Positions 26,995 through 36,089 of a stretch of DNA of 64,000 bases are shown piece by piece (position 1 is the first letter of the stretch; the number at the start of each line of letters is the position of its first letter). This stretch comes from CBDCVO01 sp965223085. Lineage in GTDB: Bacteria; Pseudomonadota; Gammaproteobacteria; Ga0077536. The notes under the pieces were generated by a model that was not told the DNA's origin, ran no database searches, and worked only from the letters and a program-made list of their open reading frames with translations. The stretch spans positions 2,480,001-2,544,000 of the forward strand of contig OZ244981.1 in the NCBI GenBank assembly GCA_965223085.1, read 5' to 3'. A program made the translations under genes and the position numbers.

Positions 26995-27807
26995 ATGAAA
27001 CTAACTACTAGGGTTCTGTGCCCCCTAATGGTGTTCTGGATAAATGCGGCCACGGCGCTCGAAAGTACCGCCTTAGCTGAGGCCGCGAATGGTGCGCATC
27101 GCTCGGCTGAAAACATCGCGCGCAATGCTTGGCGCCATCCCGTGGAGACCTTGAATTTTTTTGGGATTCGTCCGGCCATGATCGTGGTCGAAATTTGGCC
27201 GGGTGGGGGTGGTTGGTACACAGAAATTTTAGCGCCATATTTGCGCGAAAGTGGCAAATTCTACGCCGCTAACTACGACGGTAGTAGCGGTATCGAATAC
27301 TTCAAACGCAACGCGCAAAAATTCAAAGATAAGCTAGCGGCGAATCCGGAAATCTACGATCGCGTCATCGTTACGAGCTTGATGCCACCGCACAGCTTGG
27401 GTGGTGTGCCGGCAAACAGCGCAGATCTCGTCGTGACGTTTCGAAATATGCACAACTGGTATCGTGACGGGCGCGCGCAGGCGATGTTCGACGCGATGCA
27501 CGGTATGCTCAAACCCGGTGGTATTTTGGGTTTAGTGGCACACCGCGGCACGCCGGATATGACTACACCAGAACACGCGAAAAAGGGTTATTTGGCTGAA
27601 AGCGTGGCCATAAAGCTTGCCGAGCAAGCGGGCTTTGAATTCCTCGAGCGCTGCGATGTTAACGCGAACCCTAAGGACACTAAAGACCACGCAAAAGGTG
27701 TCTGGACATTACCGCCGTCGTTTCGCTTAGGCGAACAAGACCGCGCGAAATATGCTGCGATCGGAGAAAGCGATCGCATGACGCTGAAATTTGTTAAGCC
27801 AAAATAA
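26995..27807 (+). CDS. Exported methyltransferase-like protein (COG4798 type)
   Basis: A 270-residue protein with a signal-like N terminus (VLCPLMVFWINAATALES) and a class I methyltransferase fold. Motif I reads VVEIWPGGGGWYTEIL, with Trp between EI and PGGGG where Gly is usual. SADLVVTFRNMHNWYRDG and MLKPGGILGLVAH follow as later motifs. This group is predicted to be periplasmic, where no SAM is known, so enzyme activity is doubtful and it may have another role. A long 5' gap with an inverted repeat precedes it. It is followed 57 nt later by a symporter gene. Confidence 0.78.
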   Translation: MKLTTRVLCPLMVFWINAATALESTALAEAANGAHRSAENIARNAWRHPVETLNFFGIRPAMIVVEIWPGGGGWYTEILAPYLRESGKFYAANYDGSSGIEYFKRNAQKFKDKLAANPEIYDRVIVTSLMPPHSLGGVPANSADLVVTFRNMHNWYRDGRAQAMFDAMHGMLKPGGILGLVAHRGTPDMTTPEHAKKGYLAESVAIKLAEQAGFEFLERCDVNANPKDTKDHAKGVWTLPPSFRLGEQDRAKYAAIGESDRMTLKFVKPK

Positions 27808-27864
27808 CATCACCGCTGACGTAAGCCATAAAAATTACAACTATTTCTCCTAGGGAGCGACAAG

Positions 27865-29430
27865 ATGTTTGGGCTTGATCCCCTCATATTTTGGGGTTGG
27901 ACGTTTTTGTCGATGTATATCGGCATGATGGTGATTTTCGGCTTCGTGGGCATGCGTCGCGTGAAGGGGAGCGACGATTTTGCCACCGCGCGCGGTGGCT
28001 ACGGACCTATTTTTCTAGCTTTTGCGCTCACCGCTACGACTGCCAGTGGTGCGACGTTTTTGGGTTTGCCTGGCCTGGCTTACAGTAGCGGGTTGTCGTC
28101 GCTGTGGTATGCCTTTGTCTACCCCCTCGGCGTCTACTGTGGGGTACTCGTCTGTTTGCACGCAATACGTCGCGCCGGGGCAAGTTTCGGATCACGATCG
28201 ATGCCAGAGTATCTCGGCGATCGTTTTGAATCGAATGCTTTGCGCATTATGGCGGCGTTATTCTCCCTGCTGTTGTTATTTTATCTCGCCGGACAGCTGC
28301 TCGCCGGCGCGGTAATGTTCACCCAGATGCTAGGGCTCGCCACCTTACCAGCGCTGTTGGTCACCGCTGTCGTATTGATGATTTATGTTGCTTTGGGTGG
28401 CGCGCACGCGGATATTTTAACTGACGGCGTGCAAGGGGCCTTGATGTTGGCGCTGGCAGTGCTGGTGTTGTGGATGTTTCTTACCGGTTTCGGCATCGAT
28501 GGGGGACTCGGTGGCATGGTTGCGAAGCTCAAAGCGCTCGATCCCGCTTTGACTGCATCGCACCATCCGACCCATCCGTTGTTTAATTCTTGGTGGGATC
28601 TTTTTGCGATTTTCGTCGCCCACCTGCCCTTGGGCTTATTGCCGCACATCGGCAATAAATTGTGGGCGTTGAAAAATGATCGCGATCAAGTCAAATTTAT
28701 CTCGATTTCGTTTGTTTTCGGTTTACTGCTACCGGCGATCACCTGCGGTGGCGTGCTTGCCCGCGCTCTCGTGGGTGACGAATTACTCGCCGAGGGTAGC
28801 AATCCCAATTACGCCATCCCCACTTTATTCATCACCACGTTGCCTGCCTGGGCTGCAGCACTAATTGGCGCCGGGGTATTGGCGGCAGTGATGTCTACCG
28901 CGGACGGGCTCGTTGTTTCCACCGCGCAGATATTTGCGAATGATATATATCGACGTACGCTCGCGACGCGCAGCGCGAAAATCGACCCACAGCGTGTTGA
29001 TCGTATCGGTTTGCTCATTGGGCGGGTGGCAACGATATTGGTGCTGCTGGTATCAATTACCATCGCCTGGTCGACGCGCGATATGAATATCGCGCTGCTC
29101 GTTTGGATCGGTGTCGGCGGCATGATGGCCGCGACTTCTGCACCGATGTTTCTGGGTGTGCTGTGGCGGCGCGCGACAAAATACGGCGCTATTTCAGGGT
29201 TCGTTGCCGGTGGATTACTTTTTAGTTTGTTTAAATCGGCATCTATCAAAGCTGCGTGGTTTGCTGATGGCGGTCTCGCGGGATTTGGCACTTGGTTAGA
29301 GGCTCAAGCGACCAATCCATTCGCGTGTGCGACGCTCGGCGCCGGCGCATCGTTGCTCACCATGGTCGTGGTTTCTCTGCTTACGCGGCCGCCGAGTGAA
29401 GCACATCTAGCGCGCGTCTTCGGACGTTAA
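27865..29430 (+). CDS. Sodium:solute symporter (SSS family)
   Basis: A 521-residue membrane protein with about 13 predicted TM segments, typical of the SSS family. It starts FWGWTFLSMYIGMMVIFGFV; TM2-3 contain FALTATTASGATFLGLPGLA, and a TM9-like segment reads AALIGAGVLAAVMSTADGLV, resembling the Na2-site S-T region. The family takes up sugars, amino acids, carboxylates or vitamins with Na+. The neighbours suggest uptake of an organic acid, but the substrate cannot be read from sequence. It is the last gene of the rightward run before the convergent cyclase gene. Confidence 0.87.
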   Translation: MFGLDPLIFWGWTFLSMYIGMMVIFGFVGMRRVKGSDDFATARGGYGPIFLAFALTATTASGATFLGLPGLAYSSGLSSLWYAFVYPLGVYCGVLVCLHAIRRAGASFGSRSMPEYLGDRFESNALRIMAALFSLLLLFYLAGQLLAGAVMFTQMLGLATLPALLVTAVVLMIYVALGGAHADILTDGVQGALMLALAVLVLWMFLTGFGIDGGLGGMVAKLKALDPALTASHHPTHPLFNSWWDLFAIFVAHLPLGLLPHIGNKLWALKNDRDQVKFISISFVFGLLLPAITCGGVLARALVGDELLAEGSNPNYAIPTLFITTLPAWAAALIGAGVLAAVMSTADGLVVSTAQIFANDIYRRTLATRSAKIDPQRVDRIGLLIGRVATILVLLVSITIAWSTRDMNIALLVWIGVGGMMAATSAPMFLGVLWRRATKYGAISGFVAGGLLFSLFKSASIKAAWFADGGLAGFGTWLEAQATNPFACATLGAGASLLTMVVVSLLTRPPSEAHLARVFGR

Positions 29431-29480
29431 CGTACGAACGGTAAGCGGCCGCGCGCTGCGTTGCTGAGCACGCACCCGGT

Positions 29481-30422
29481 TTACCGGATCGCGACTGGGT
29501 TGATGACCGCCTGCACAGCACCGACAAAGCGCGGTTGTCCTAAAACGAACAGAAACTCCCATGCTTCATCTTGCGCGAGTTCGCGGGTGTCCATGTTTTC
29601 GAGTAGATAGATCCCATTCTTAGCGATCGTTTCTTGGTGCACAGGAAACATCTGACCATTTTGTTCGAACGGGATCACTTCGACACCGAACGTATCTGAA
29701 CCGATCGCAACGACGCCTAGTTCGGCGAGATACTTCGCGCCATCCACACCTAAGCCGGGTTCGCCTTTCATGAAACGCATACCGTCTGATTCGCCGATAT
29801 TTAGCCAACCAGTGTGAAATAGCACGACGTCTCCGTTCCGAATTTCGACGCCTTGCGCACTTGCGGCAGCTTTGATTTCGGCGCGATTAAACGCACTACC
29901 TTCATTCAGCATCGCTGTGCCTTGTAGCCGTGCCATGTCCAGGAGCACGCCCCGCGTGACGATTGGAGGCACATCGGAGATCGAGAATTTTGTTAGGCCG
30001 GTGACCTTGACAAAGTCTTTCGCATGTACGCCATTGAAGTAAACGTGATCAATGCCAATATGCCCCAAGCCGTCGATTTGTGAGCCGATCCCCATCCAGG
30101 TCATCATTAGATCATCGTTACTGGTAAGCTGGTTATCGCCCCAGCCCGCGCCGACACCGTCGTCTAGTTGCAAAATCGTCATCTGGTATTGACGCGGCGG
30201 ATAGGCGGGGGAATCTGGCCCGGTCTCCACCCCTAGGGCGTAAGTTTTGCCCGATTTAACGAGTTTTGTGGCCGCCAACACGAGTTCAGATGAGAGACGA
30301 TTGACTGCGCCGAGGGTATCGTCAGGTCCAAAAGGCGAGGGGTATTTTGTGGTTTGTTCGGCGCTTGTCGGCGCTACAAAGCACACAGCTATGAGGATGG
30401 CGAGTACGGAAAATTTTCTCAC
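29481..30422 (-). CDS. Cyclase-family metal hydrolase, exported
   Basis: A 313-residue protein with an N-terminal signal peptide (FSVLAILIAVCFVAPTSA) and a cyclase/kynurenine-formamidase-like domain. The metal-binding region is GIGSQIDGLGHIGIDHVYF, the S-Q-x-D-x-L-x-H variant of the family motif, and a later segment reads VVLFHTGWLN. Members hydrolyse amides, lactones or formamides, so it probably acts in the periplasm on a ring-containing compound. It is divergent from the SDR gene at 30588. Confidence 0.85.
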   Translation of the reverse strand: MRKFSVLAILIAVCFVAPTSAEQTTKYPSPFGPDDTLGAVNRLSSELVLAATKLVKSGKTYALGVETGPDSPAYPPRQYQMTILQLDDGVGAGWGDNQLTSNDDLMMTWMGIGSQIDGLGHIGIDHVYFNGVHAKDFVKVTGLTKFSISDVPPIVTRGVLLDMARLQGTAMLNEGSAFNRAEIKAAASAQGVEIRNGDVVLFHTGWLNIGESDGMRFMKGEPGLGVDGAKYLAELGVVAIGSDTFGVEVIPFEQNGQMFPVHQETIAKNGIYLLENMDTRELAQDEAWEFLFVLGQPRFVGAVQAVINPVAIR

Positions 30423-30587
30423 AAGAACCTCCCAAAGGCGTTATGGAAATAATTGGCACGTTTGAAGTTGAACTCAAATGCTACTAGCTGCGAGGGATAA
30501 ATTCATGCGCTATATTGTGCTCATTGGCGTCTTGCTGCAAGATTTCGTGAGTGATCTCGGATTGACCCAGAAGAGAGAAAAACGACG

Positions 30588-31397
30588 ATGAAAGAATTAA
30601 ATGGGCGCGTCGCAGTGATTACCGGTGGCGCGAGTGGGATCGGACTTGCAACAGCACATCTGTTGGCAAAAGAAGGCATGAAACTGGTCTTGGCCGATAT
30701 CGAACAAGCGCCCCTCGAAAAATCTGTCGCCGAGTTAGAATCCCAAGGTGCTGAAGTTATTGGCGTTAAAACAGATGTAGGTGAACTTGCCCAGGTGGAG
30801 GCGCTCGCTGCGCGGACTTTTGAACATTTTGGGGCCGCCCACGTCGTGTTCAATAATGCGGGCGTGGCGGTGTTTGGGCCGTTGCAGGACATGGCGCACG
30901 CGGATTGGGAGTGGATTTTGCGGGTTGACCTGTGGGGCGTAATTCACGGTGTGGAAACTTTTCTTCCCCGCATGATAAGTCAGGGGGAGGGCGGTCATAT
31001 CGTCAATACAGCTTCGTTCGCCGGCTTGGTCGCGAACGAAGGTCTCGGTATATATTGTGTTGCGAAGTACGGCGTCGTCGCGCTATCTGAATGTCTCGCA
31101 CGCGATGTGCGCGCTTACGACATCGGTTCGTCGGTACTATGCCCGATGGTCGTTGAGACCAATATTAATCGTTCAGCGCGCAACCGTCCTGGCGAGTTCG
31201 GTGGTCCCGAGCGTGACCTCGACGTAACACCGGAGCAGTCGGAAAAAATGCAGGGGCGTGTTTTGCCGGTTGCGACCGTGGCCGCAAAGGTCGTTAAAGC
31301 GATCAAAAATAATGAGCTCTATATCGTCACCCACGAAGAATCACGGGCGTTTATTCGCCGTCGCTTTGAACGCATAGATAAAGCATTCGATAACTGA
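30588..31397 (+). CDS. Short-chain dehydrogenase/reductase
   Basis: A 269-residue classical SDR. The cofactor loop is ITGGASGIGLA, NNAG appears in FNNAGVAV, and the catalytic Ser is in NTASFAGL with Tyr and Lys in YCVAKYGV. The Asp after the second strand (VLADIE) suggests NAD(H) preference. Its C-terminal tail (THEESRAFIRRRFERIDKAF) resembles SDRs from gammaproteobacterial catabolic regions. It is divergent from the exported cyclase and ends near the convergent Mo-hydroxylase operon. Confidence 0.9.
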   Translation: MKELNGRVAVITGGASGIGLATAHLLAKEGMKLVLADIEQAPLEKSVAELESQGAEVIGVKTDVGELAQVEALAARTFEHFGAAHVVFNNAGVAVFGPLQDMAHADWEWILRVDLWGVIHGVETFLPRMISQGEGGHIVNTASFAGLVANEGLGIYCVAKYGVVALSECLARDVRAYDIGSSVLCPMVVETNINRSARNRPGEFGGPERDLDVTPEQSEKMQGRVLPVATVAAKVVKAIKNNELYIVTHEESRAFIRRRFERIDKAFDN

Positions 31398-31408
31398 GTG
31401 GGTTTGCA

Positions 31409-32386
31409 TTAGGAAAACGTTGGCATCACTTCTTCGACGAGCAGAGCCATGGATTCTTCATTGCCCGGCAAGACGATGTAGTAAGTTATGCCGGTCTCTT
31501 CGATGCGCCGGTGCAATTCCGCGATGACTTCTACGGGTGTGCCTAGCAACGCCACCGGTGAACGTTGCGCGCTTTCATAATCAGAAAAGCCGAGTTGTTT
31601 TGCGAGATCCAGCAATGGCTGGCTTTTGGCTTGGTGCGACAATCCCACTAAACATAAGCCCCCGAGTTCGATTTCAGCCGGGTCGCGTCCTGCGTCGCGA
31701 GTAAATTCGTGCAATAAAGCGATTTTTCGTCGTAAACGCTCCATGGTGAAGCGGGTCGTCGCGAGGGGATCATTGACGAAGTCTTTACCGTTCGCGGTCG
31801 GCGGGATCAGATTGAGGATGGCGGCTTTTTTGGCGGCGAGTTGCAGCGTGCTTTTCGCGGAGCCGCCTAACATAATCGGTGGATGGGGCTGCTGGTAAGG
31901 GCGCGGTAGGTTGGAGGCTTGAGTGATGCGAAAATGTTTGCCTGCATAATCAGCTGCGTCGCTAGTCCACATCGCTTTTAGAATATCGATCGCTTCAGAG
32001 AGCTGTTCCATGCGTTCTACGGTCGATGGAAACGGGTAGCCATGGGCAACGTATTCCCGGTCTTGCCAACCTGCGCCCAAACCCATGATCAATCGCCCTT
32101 TGCTAACGTGATCTAAAGTCGCAGCGATTTTTGCCAGCAACGGTGGCGTTCGAAATGCAACCGCGGCGAGCGTAGGGGCAATTTTTATCGTCTTCGTACG
32201 GGCAGCGATCGCGGTCAAGATCGTAAAGCATTCGATTTGCGGTTCGTACGGGGCTCTTAGCGGTGAAAAAAAGTGGTCGTTGGCGGAAACAGAATAAAAT
32301 CCATCACGTTCTGCCTTGATTGCGGTGTTAATCGAATCTTCTACATCGATCGAGAGCGTGAATAAGCCAAATCGAACTGGATGCAC
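31409..32386 (-). CDS. Luciferase-like (LLM) flavin-dependent oxidoreductase
   Basis: A 325-residue luciferase-like TIM-barrel protein. It starts VRFGLFTLSIDVEDSINTAI, has VSKGRLIMGLGAGWQDREY as the conserved phosphate-binding region, and PHPPIMLGGSAKSTLQLAAK in the barrel. It belongs to the group often annotated as F420-dependent, but the cofactor is not visible. It is the last gene of the Mo-hydroxylase operon, 70 nt after the thioesterase, and may oxidise or reduce a product of that pathway. Confidence 0.8.
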   Translation of the reverse strand: MHPVRFGLFTLSIDVEDSINTAIKAERDGFYSVSANDHFFSPLRAPYEPQIECFTILTAIAARTKTIKIAPTLAAVAFRTPPLLAKIAATLDHVSKGRLIMGLGAGWQDREYVAHGYPFPSTVERMEQLSEAIDILKAMWTSDAADYAGKHFRITQASNLPRPYQQPHPPIMLGGSAKSTLQLAAKKAAILNLIPPTANGKDFVNDPLATTRFTMERLRRKIALLHEFTRDAGRDPAEIELGGLCLVGLSHQAKSQPLLDLAKQLGFSDYESAQRSPVALLGTPVEVIAELHRRIEETGITYYIVLPGNEESMALLVEEVMPTFS

Positions 32387-32456
32387 GGCGTTCTCCTCAT
32401 GCGTATTTTTGTTGATAGTGGGTTTGCGCGCGCACTACGACGTAACGTAGTAGGGT

Positions 32457-32864
32457 TCAACTCGGCGGGGTCGCGTTGAGCTTATAGGTTACCGCCGCCA
32501 TAGCGATCTCTTCGCCTTCAGGGTCTTTCACTGACACCTCACAAACACACAGCGTGCCGCCGCGCCGACGGAGTTCCGCGGTGGCTGTGAGGTCACACGC
32601 AACTGCAAGGCGTAGAAAATTTATCGTAAAGCCGACAGTTGCGCCACGCGATTGCGGCCCTGCAGACTTATGTGACCATACGGCGCAAGTCGCGGCAAGA
32701 TCTACTAAGGAACTGATCGCGCCACCGTGTATGCGCCCCACACCTAAGTGTTGCGCATACGGGAGCAGTAGCACGACGCGATCGGTCTGGGCCTCGATCA
32801 ACTCGATGCCTAAGTGCTGTGCATAGGTTTCGCCCTCGACAATATCTTTTACTTGTTCGAGCAA
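32457..32864 (-). CDS. PaaI-family hotdog thioesterase
   Basis: A 135-residue hotdog-fold protein. The conserved region GVGRIHGGAISSLVDLAATC carries the HGG-x-x-x-x-L-x-D pattern of PaaI thioesterases, and VGFTINFLRLA is the typical next strand. It probably cleaves an acyl-CoA, possibly a hydroxylated aromatic-CoA by analogy with PaaI. TTG 32864 is chosen, with GGAGAG five nt upstream; the longer open frame runs back into the SDR gene and is rejected. The SDR stop lies 17 nt before it. Confidence 0.83.
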   Translation of the reverse strand: MLEQVKDIVEGETYAQHLGIELIEAQTDRVVLLLPYAQHLGVGRIHGGAISSLVDLAATCAVWSHKSAGPQSRGATVGFTINFLRLAVACDLTATAELRRRGGTLCVCEVSVKDPEGEEIAMAAVTYKLNATPPS

Positions 32865-32881
32865 GGTGGCTCTCCGACAGC

Positions 32882-33550
32882 CTAGCTTAAGCCAGCTACC
32901 GGCACCAACGCGCCATGCATTGCTCGCGCCACATCCGAAGCGAGAAAACACATGACCGCGGCGAGATCGGGCGCCGCTACCCAGCGGGAAAAATCTGCCT
33001 CCGGCATGTCTGCGCGATTCCTCGGTGTATCGATAATGCTCGGCAATACCGCATTTACGTTGATGCCGTAGTCTTTGAGTTCTGCAGCGAGGCTTTCGGT
33101 GAGTCGCATCACGGTGCTTTTCGCCGCACAATAGGCGCTCAGCCGTGCCTGGCCGGCGTGCGCGGATAGCGCAGCCACGTTAACGATGGTGCCGCGACCA
33201 CGGGCAATCATATGCGGTACGAGGGTGGTTGTGGCATTGCGCAGCGTCTCTACATTGAGCGCAAACATCTCTTGCCAGTGGCGCTCATCGTGTTCGTGGA
33301 CTTGCACTCCCATGGCGAATCCACCAGCGATATTCAATACGCAATCGATATCGGTGTGATGCGCAAAAGCTGCCCGTGTTGCCGTCAGATCACCGAGATC
33401 GACGTCGATGTGTTCGGTGGCTGGCGTGGCCGCGGTGAAAGCAAGGTCGGTTGCGAGGACGGTGGCGCCGTACTCGCAAGCCGCGGCAACCGCGGCACGC
33501 CCGAGCGTGCCGTTTGCGCCTGTAACCAGCACTGTCTTACCGCTGAGCAT
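32882..33550 (-). CDS. Short-chain dehydrogenase/reductase
   Basis: A 222-residue SDR. The nucleotide loop is VTGANGTLGRAA, and Tyr/Lys are in SAYCAAKS; the Ser position is in AALSAHAG. IINVN-type NVNAVLPSIIDTP and the short C terminus are typical of small classical SDRs. It lies 13 nt after the MoaD-like gene and before the thioesterase, so it belongs to the Mo-hydroxylase operon. It may act on the hydroxylated product. Confidence 0.88.
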   Translation of the reverse strand: MLSGKTVLVTGANGTLGRAAVAAACEYGATVLATDLAFTAATPATEHIDVDLGDLTATRAAFAHHTDIDCVLNIAGGFAMGVQVHEHDERHWQEMFALNVETLRNATTTLVPHMIARGRGTIVNVAALSAHAGQARLSAYCAAKSTVMRLTESLAAELKDYGINVNAVLPSIIDTPRNRADMPEADFSRWVAAPDLAAVMCFLASDVARAMHGALVPVAGLS

Positions 33551-33563
33551 AATCGTCGCCTAG

Positions 33564-33815
33564 CTAGCTTCCCCCTTCGATTTGTGGGAGAAAAAATACT
33601 TCGCTATGCGGTCCGATCGACTCTAAATACGGTTCTTGAAAAATTTCCCCGTCGATCGCCACCGCAGTACGCGAGCGCAAGGTCTGGGCAATGCCTGGAA
33701 AGCGCGTCTCGAGTGCTGTGAGCAGCTCACGATAATTGTCCGCGGGGATTTCGAGCTCCGTTAGACCATTGGTAAACTGGTGTGCGAGCGTGGCGAACAA
33801 TACCACGCGGGCCAT
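33564..33815 (-). CDS. MoaD/ThiS-like small protein ending in GGS
   Basis: An 83-residue beta-grasp-type protein (VVLFATLAHQFTNGLTELEI ... VFFLPQIEGGS). Active MoaD/ThiS carriers end exactly in Gly-Gly; here one residue (Ser) follows, so as written the C terminus would need trimming before adenylation or thiocarboxylation. It lies 3 nt after the Mo subunit gene and so is translated with it. The fold and ending suggest a sulfur carrier or a dedicated partner for maturation of the neighbouring Mo enzyme, but no MoaE, MoeB or protease gene is adjacent. Confidence 0.7.
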   Translation of the reverse strand: MARVVLFATLAHQFTNGLTELEIPADNYRELLTALETRFPGIAQTLRSRTAVAIDGEIFQEPYLESIGPHSEVFFLPQIEGGS

Positions 33816-33818
33816 GCC

Positions 33819-36089
33819 TTAAGCCTGCTGCGCCGACATCGCCGCGAGTAAACGTGGAGGGGAGATCGGTAAATCATTCACACGTGTGCCCGTCGCGCGC
33901 GCGATTGCATTCGCAACCGCTGCCAGCGGCGGTACGATAGGTACTTCACCGACGCCGCGAACGCCGTAGGGATGGCCCGGGTTCGGCACTTCGATCAGCA
34001 CGGTATCGATCATCGGTAGATCGGACGCAACCGGCATGCGGTAATCGAGAAAACCTGGATTTTGCAGTTTGCCTTGATCGTCGTAGATGTATTCTTCGTT
34101 CAAGGCCCAACCGATGCCTTGTACAGCGCCGCCTTGCAGTTGCCCTTCAACGTAACTCGGATGTATCGCTTTGCCAACGTCTTGAATGGCGGTGTAACGT
34201 AGTACCGTGACGCGTGCAGTATCGGGATCGACCTCAACGTCGCAAATGTGGGTACCGAAGCCGGGCCCCGCGCCCGCCGCGTTGATGGCGGCGTTACCGC
34301 TGATAGGTCCACCGGTCTTGCCGGCCATCGCCGCGAGTTCTGCGAGCGACAGCTGGGTGCGTTCGTCGGTTTGGCCACCAACCGGGGTCGCGCTGCCATC
34401 CTTCCATTCGACTTCATCGATGCCGCAATCCCAAATCTTAGCAGCGCGACCGCGTAACTGCTCGACGACGTCTTGGGTTGCTTCGACGACGGCTTTCCCA
34501 GTCGCGAAAGTCACCCGCGAGCCACCCGTCAAAAAGCTATACCCAACCGATCCGGTATCCGCAATGAAGGGTTTAATTTTCGTCACCTCGATCCCTAATA
34601 CCTCTGCAGCCATGAGTGCCATCGAGGCACGCGAACCACCGATGTCGGGATTACCGGTGACGACTTCCACGGTCCCATCTAAGTTAACGTGCACGGCCGC
34701 AGAAGATTCTCCGCCGATATTGAACCAAAACCCCGACGCGACGCCGCGCCCTTGGTTCGGGCCTAATGGTGCACGGTAGTGGGGGTGGGCGTGTGCCGCC
34801 GCTAGCGTTTCTTGGTAGCCAATTTTCGGAAACTTCGGGCCATAAGCGGCGCGCGTACCTTCTTTGGCAGCGTTTTTCATCCGCAATTCAAGCGGATCCA
34901 TGTCCAGTTGTAGCGCCAGTTCATCGAGTGCGGACTCCACTGCAAAAGCCGCCATTGGCGCGCCCGGGGCCCGATACGCTGCACATTTTGGGCGATTACT
35001 GACAACGTCGTAACCAACTGTTTTGACATTTTCTATGTCATACGGTGCGTAAGCCGTCATGCACCCCGGCATTGCCGGTGAGCCTGGAAATGCGCCGGCT
35101 TGGTAATTCAGGGTCAGCTCCGCAGCGCGAATGTCACCATCGCGGGTGGCGCCGATTTTCACCTGCAAGTGCGATCCCGACGTAGGGCCAGAGGCTTGAA
35201 AGACTTCCACGCGGTTCATCACGATTTTTACTGGGCGACCACTTTTTTCTGCGAGGCGGATCGCCAAAGGTTCGACGTAGACGGTGGTTTTACCGCCGAA
35301 TCCCCCACCAATTTCTGAGGGTATGACACGAATATCGCCGATGTCCTTGCGTAAAATCTTGGCGCAGAATTCGCGCACCATGAACTGTCCTTGGCTGGTG
35401 CACCACACCGTTGCCATACCGTCGTTCGCAACGCTGGCAATGCAGGCATGCGGTTCGATATAGCCTTGGTGCACCGCTTGGGTAGTGTATTCGCGCTCGA
35501 TGATTAGGTCCGCGTGCTCAAATGCCGCCGCCGTGTCACCGATACCGAATTCACATCGACTCGCGATGTTTGACGGTTTCTCGGGCTTCGTCTCAAGACC
35601 GTCGGTAAATAAATCCTCATGCAGCAGCGGAGCGTTCTCACGGGCGGCTGCTTGCACGTCAATTACGTGTGGTAGCACTTCGTAGTCAACGTCGATTAAA
35701 GCTAGTGCCTTCTCCGCGATCGGCGCAGAGGCGGCCGCAAGTGCCGCGATCGCGTGACCTTCATAGAGCACTTTTTCGCGTGCCATGACGTTACGCGACA
35801 CATCGCGAAAGTTGACCATGACTTCGCCGGCAGCAGCCATCTCGTTGGGCAAATCGGGGAAATCCGCGGCCGTCACAACGGCGTGCACCCCAGGTACCGC
35901 TAAGGCGCGTTCGACGTTAATGGACTTGATACGGGCGTGGGCGTGCGGTGAGCGCAGTACGCGGCCGACGAGCGTGCCCGGCATGTGGTAGTCGGCCCCG
36001 AAACTCGCTCGCCCAGTGACTTTATCGACACCGTCCGGACGAATCGTTCGTTTGCCGATCCATTTAAATTCTTTTTGTTCATTTCCCAT
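33819..36089 (-). CDS. Xanthine dehydrogenase-family hydroxylase, molybdopterin subunit
   Basis: A 756-residue large subunit of a three-subunit molybdenum hydroxylase. Conserved segments include RPDGVDKVTGRASFGADY, IGGGFGGKTTVYVEPLA, AAYRAPGAPMAAFAVESA and the C-terminal GVRGVGEVPIVPPLAA, whose Glu is the catalytic base of the family. The residues do not match the CO dehydrogenase active-site loop, so it is a form II-type or aromatic/heterocycle hydroxylase. The start overlaps the end of the 2Fe-2S subunit gene by 11 nt. Substrate unknown; the partner SDR and thioesterase suggest a CoA-linked or aromatic compound. Confidence 0.9.
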   Translation of the reverse strand: MGNEQKEFKWIGKRTIRPDGVDKVTGRASFGADYHMPGTLVGRVLRSPHAHARIKSINVERALAVPGVHAVVTAADFPDLPNEMAAAGEVMVNFRDVSRNVMAREKVLYEGHAIAALAAASAPIAEKALALIDVDYEVLPHVIDVQAAARENAPLLHEDLFTDGLETKPEKPSNIASRCEFGIGDTAAAFEHADLIIEREYTTQAVHQGYIEPHACIASVANDGMATVWCTSQGQFMVREFCAKILRKDIGDIRVIPSEIGGGFGGKTTVYVEPLAIRLAEKSGRPVKIVMNRVEVFQASGPTSGSHLQVKIGATRDGDIRAAELTLNYQAGAFPGSPAMPGCMTAYAPYDIENVKTVGYDVVSNRPKCAAYRAPGAPMAAFAVESALDELALQLDMDPLELRMKNAAKEGTRAAYGPKFPKIGYQETLAAAHAHPHYRAPLGPNQGRGVASGFWFNIGGESSAAVHVNLDGTVEVVTGNPDIGGSRASMALMAAEVLGIEVTKIKPFIADTGSVGYSFLTGGSRVTFATGKAVVEATQDVVEQLRGRAAKIWDCGIDEVEWKDGSATPVGGQTDERTQLSLAELAAMAGKTGGPISGNAAINAAGAGPGFGTHICDVEVDPDTARVTVLRYTAIQDVGKAIHPSYVEGQLQGGAVQGIGWALNEEYIYDDQGKLQNPGFLDYRMPVASDLPMIDTVLIEVPNPGHPYGVRGVGEVPIVPPLAAVANAIARATGTRVNDLPISPPRLLAAMSAQQA

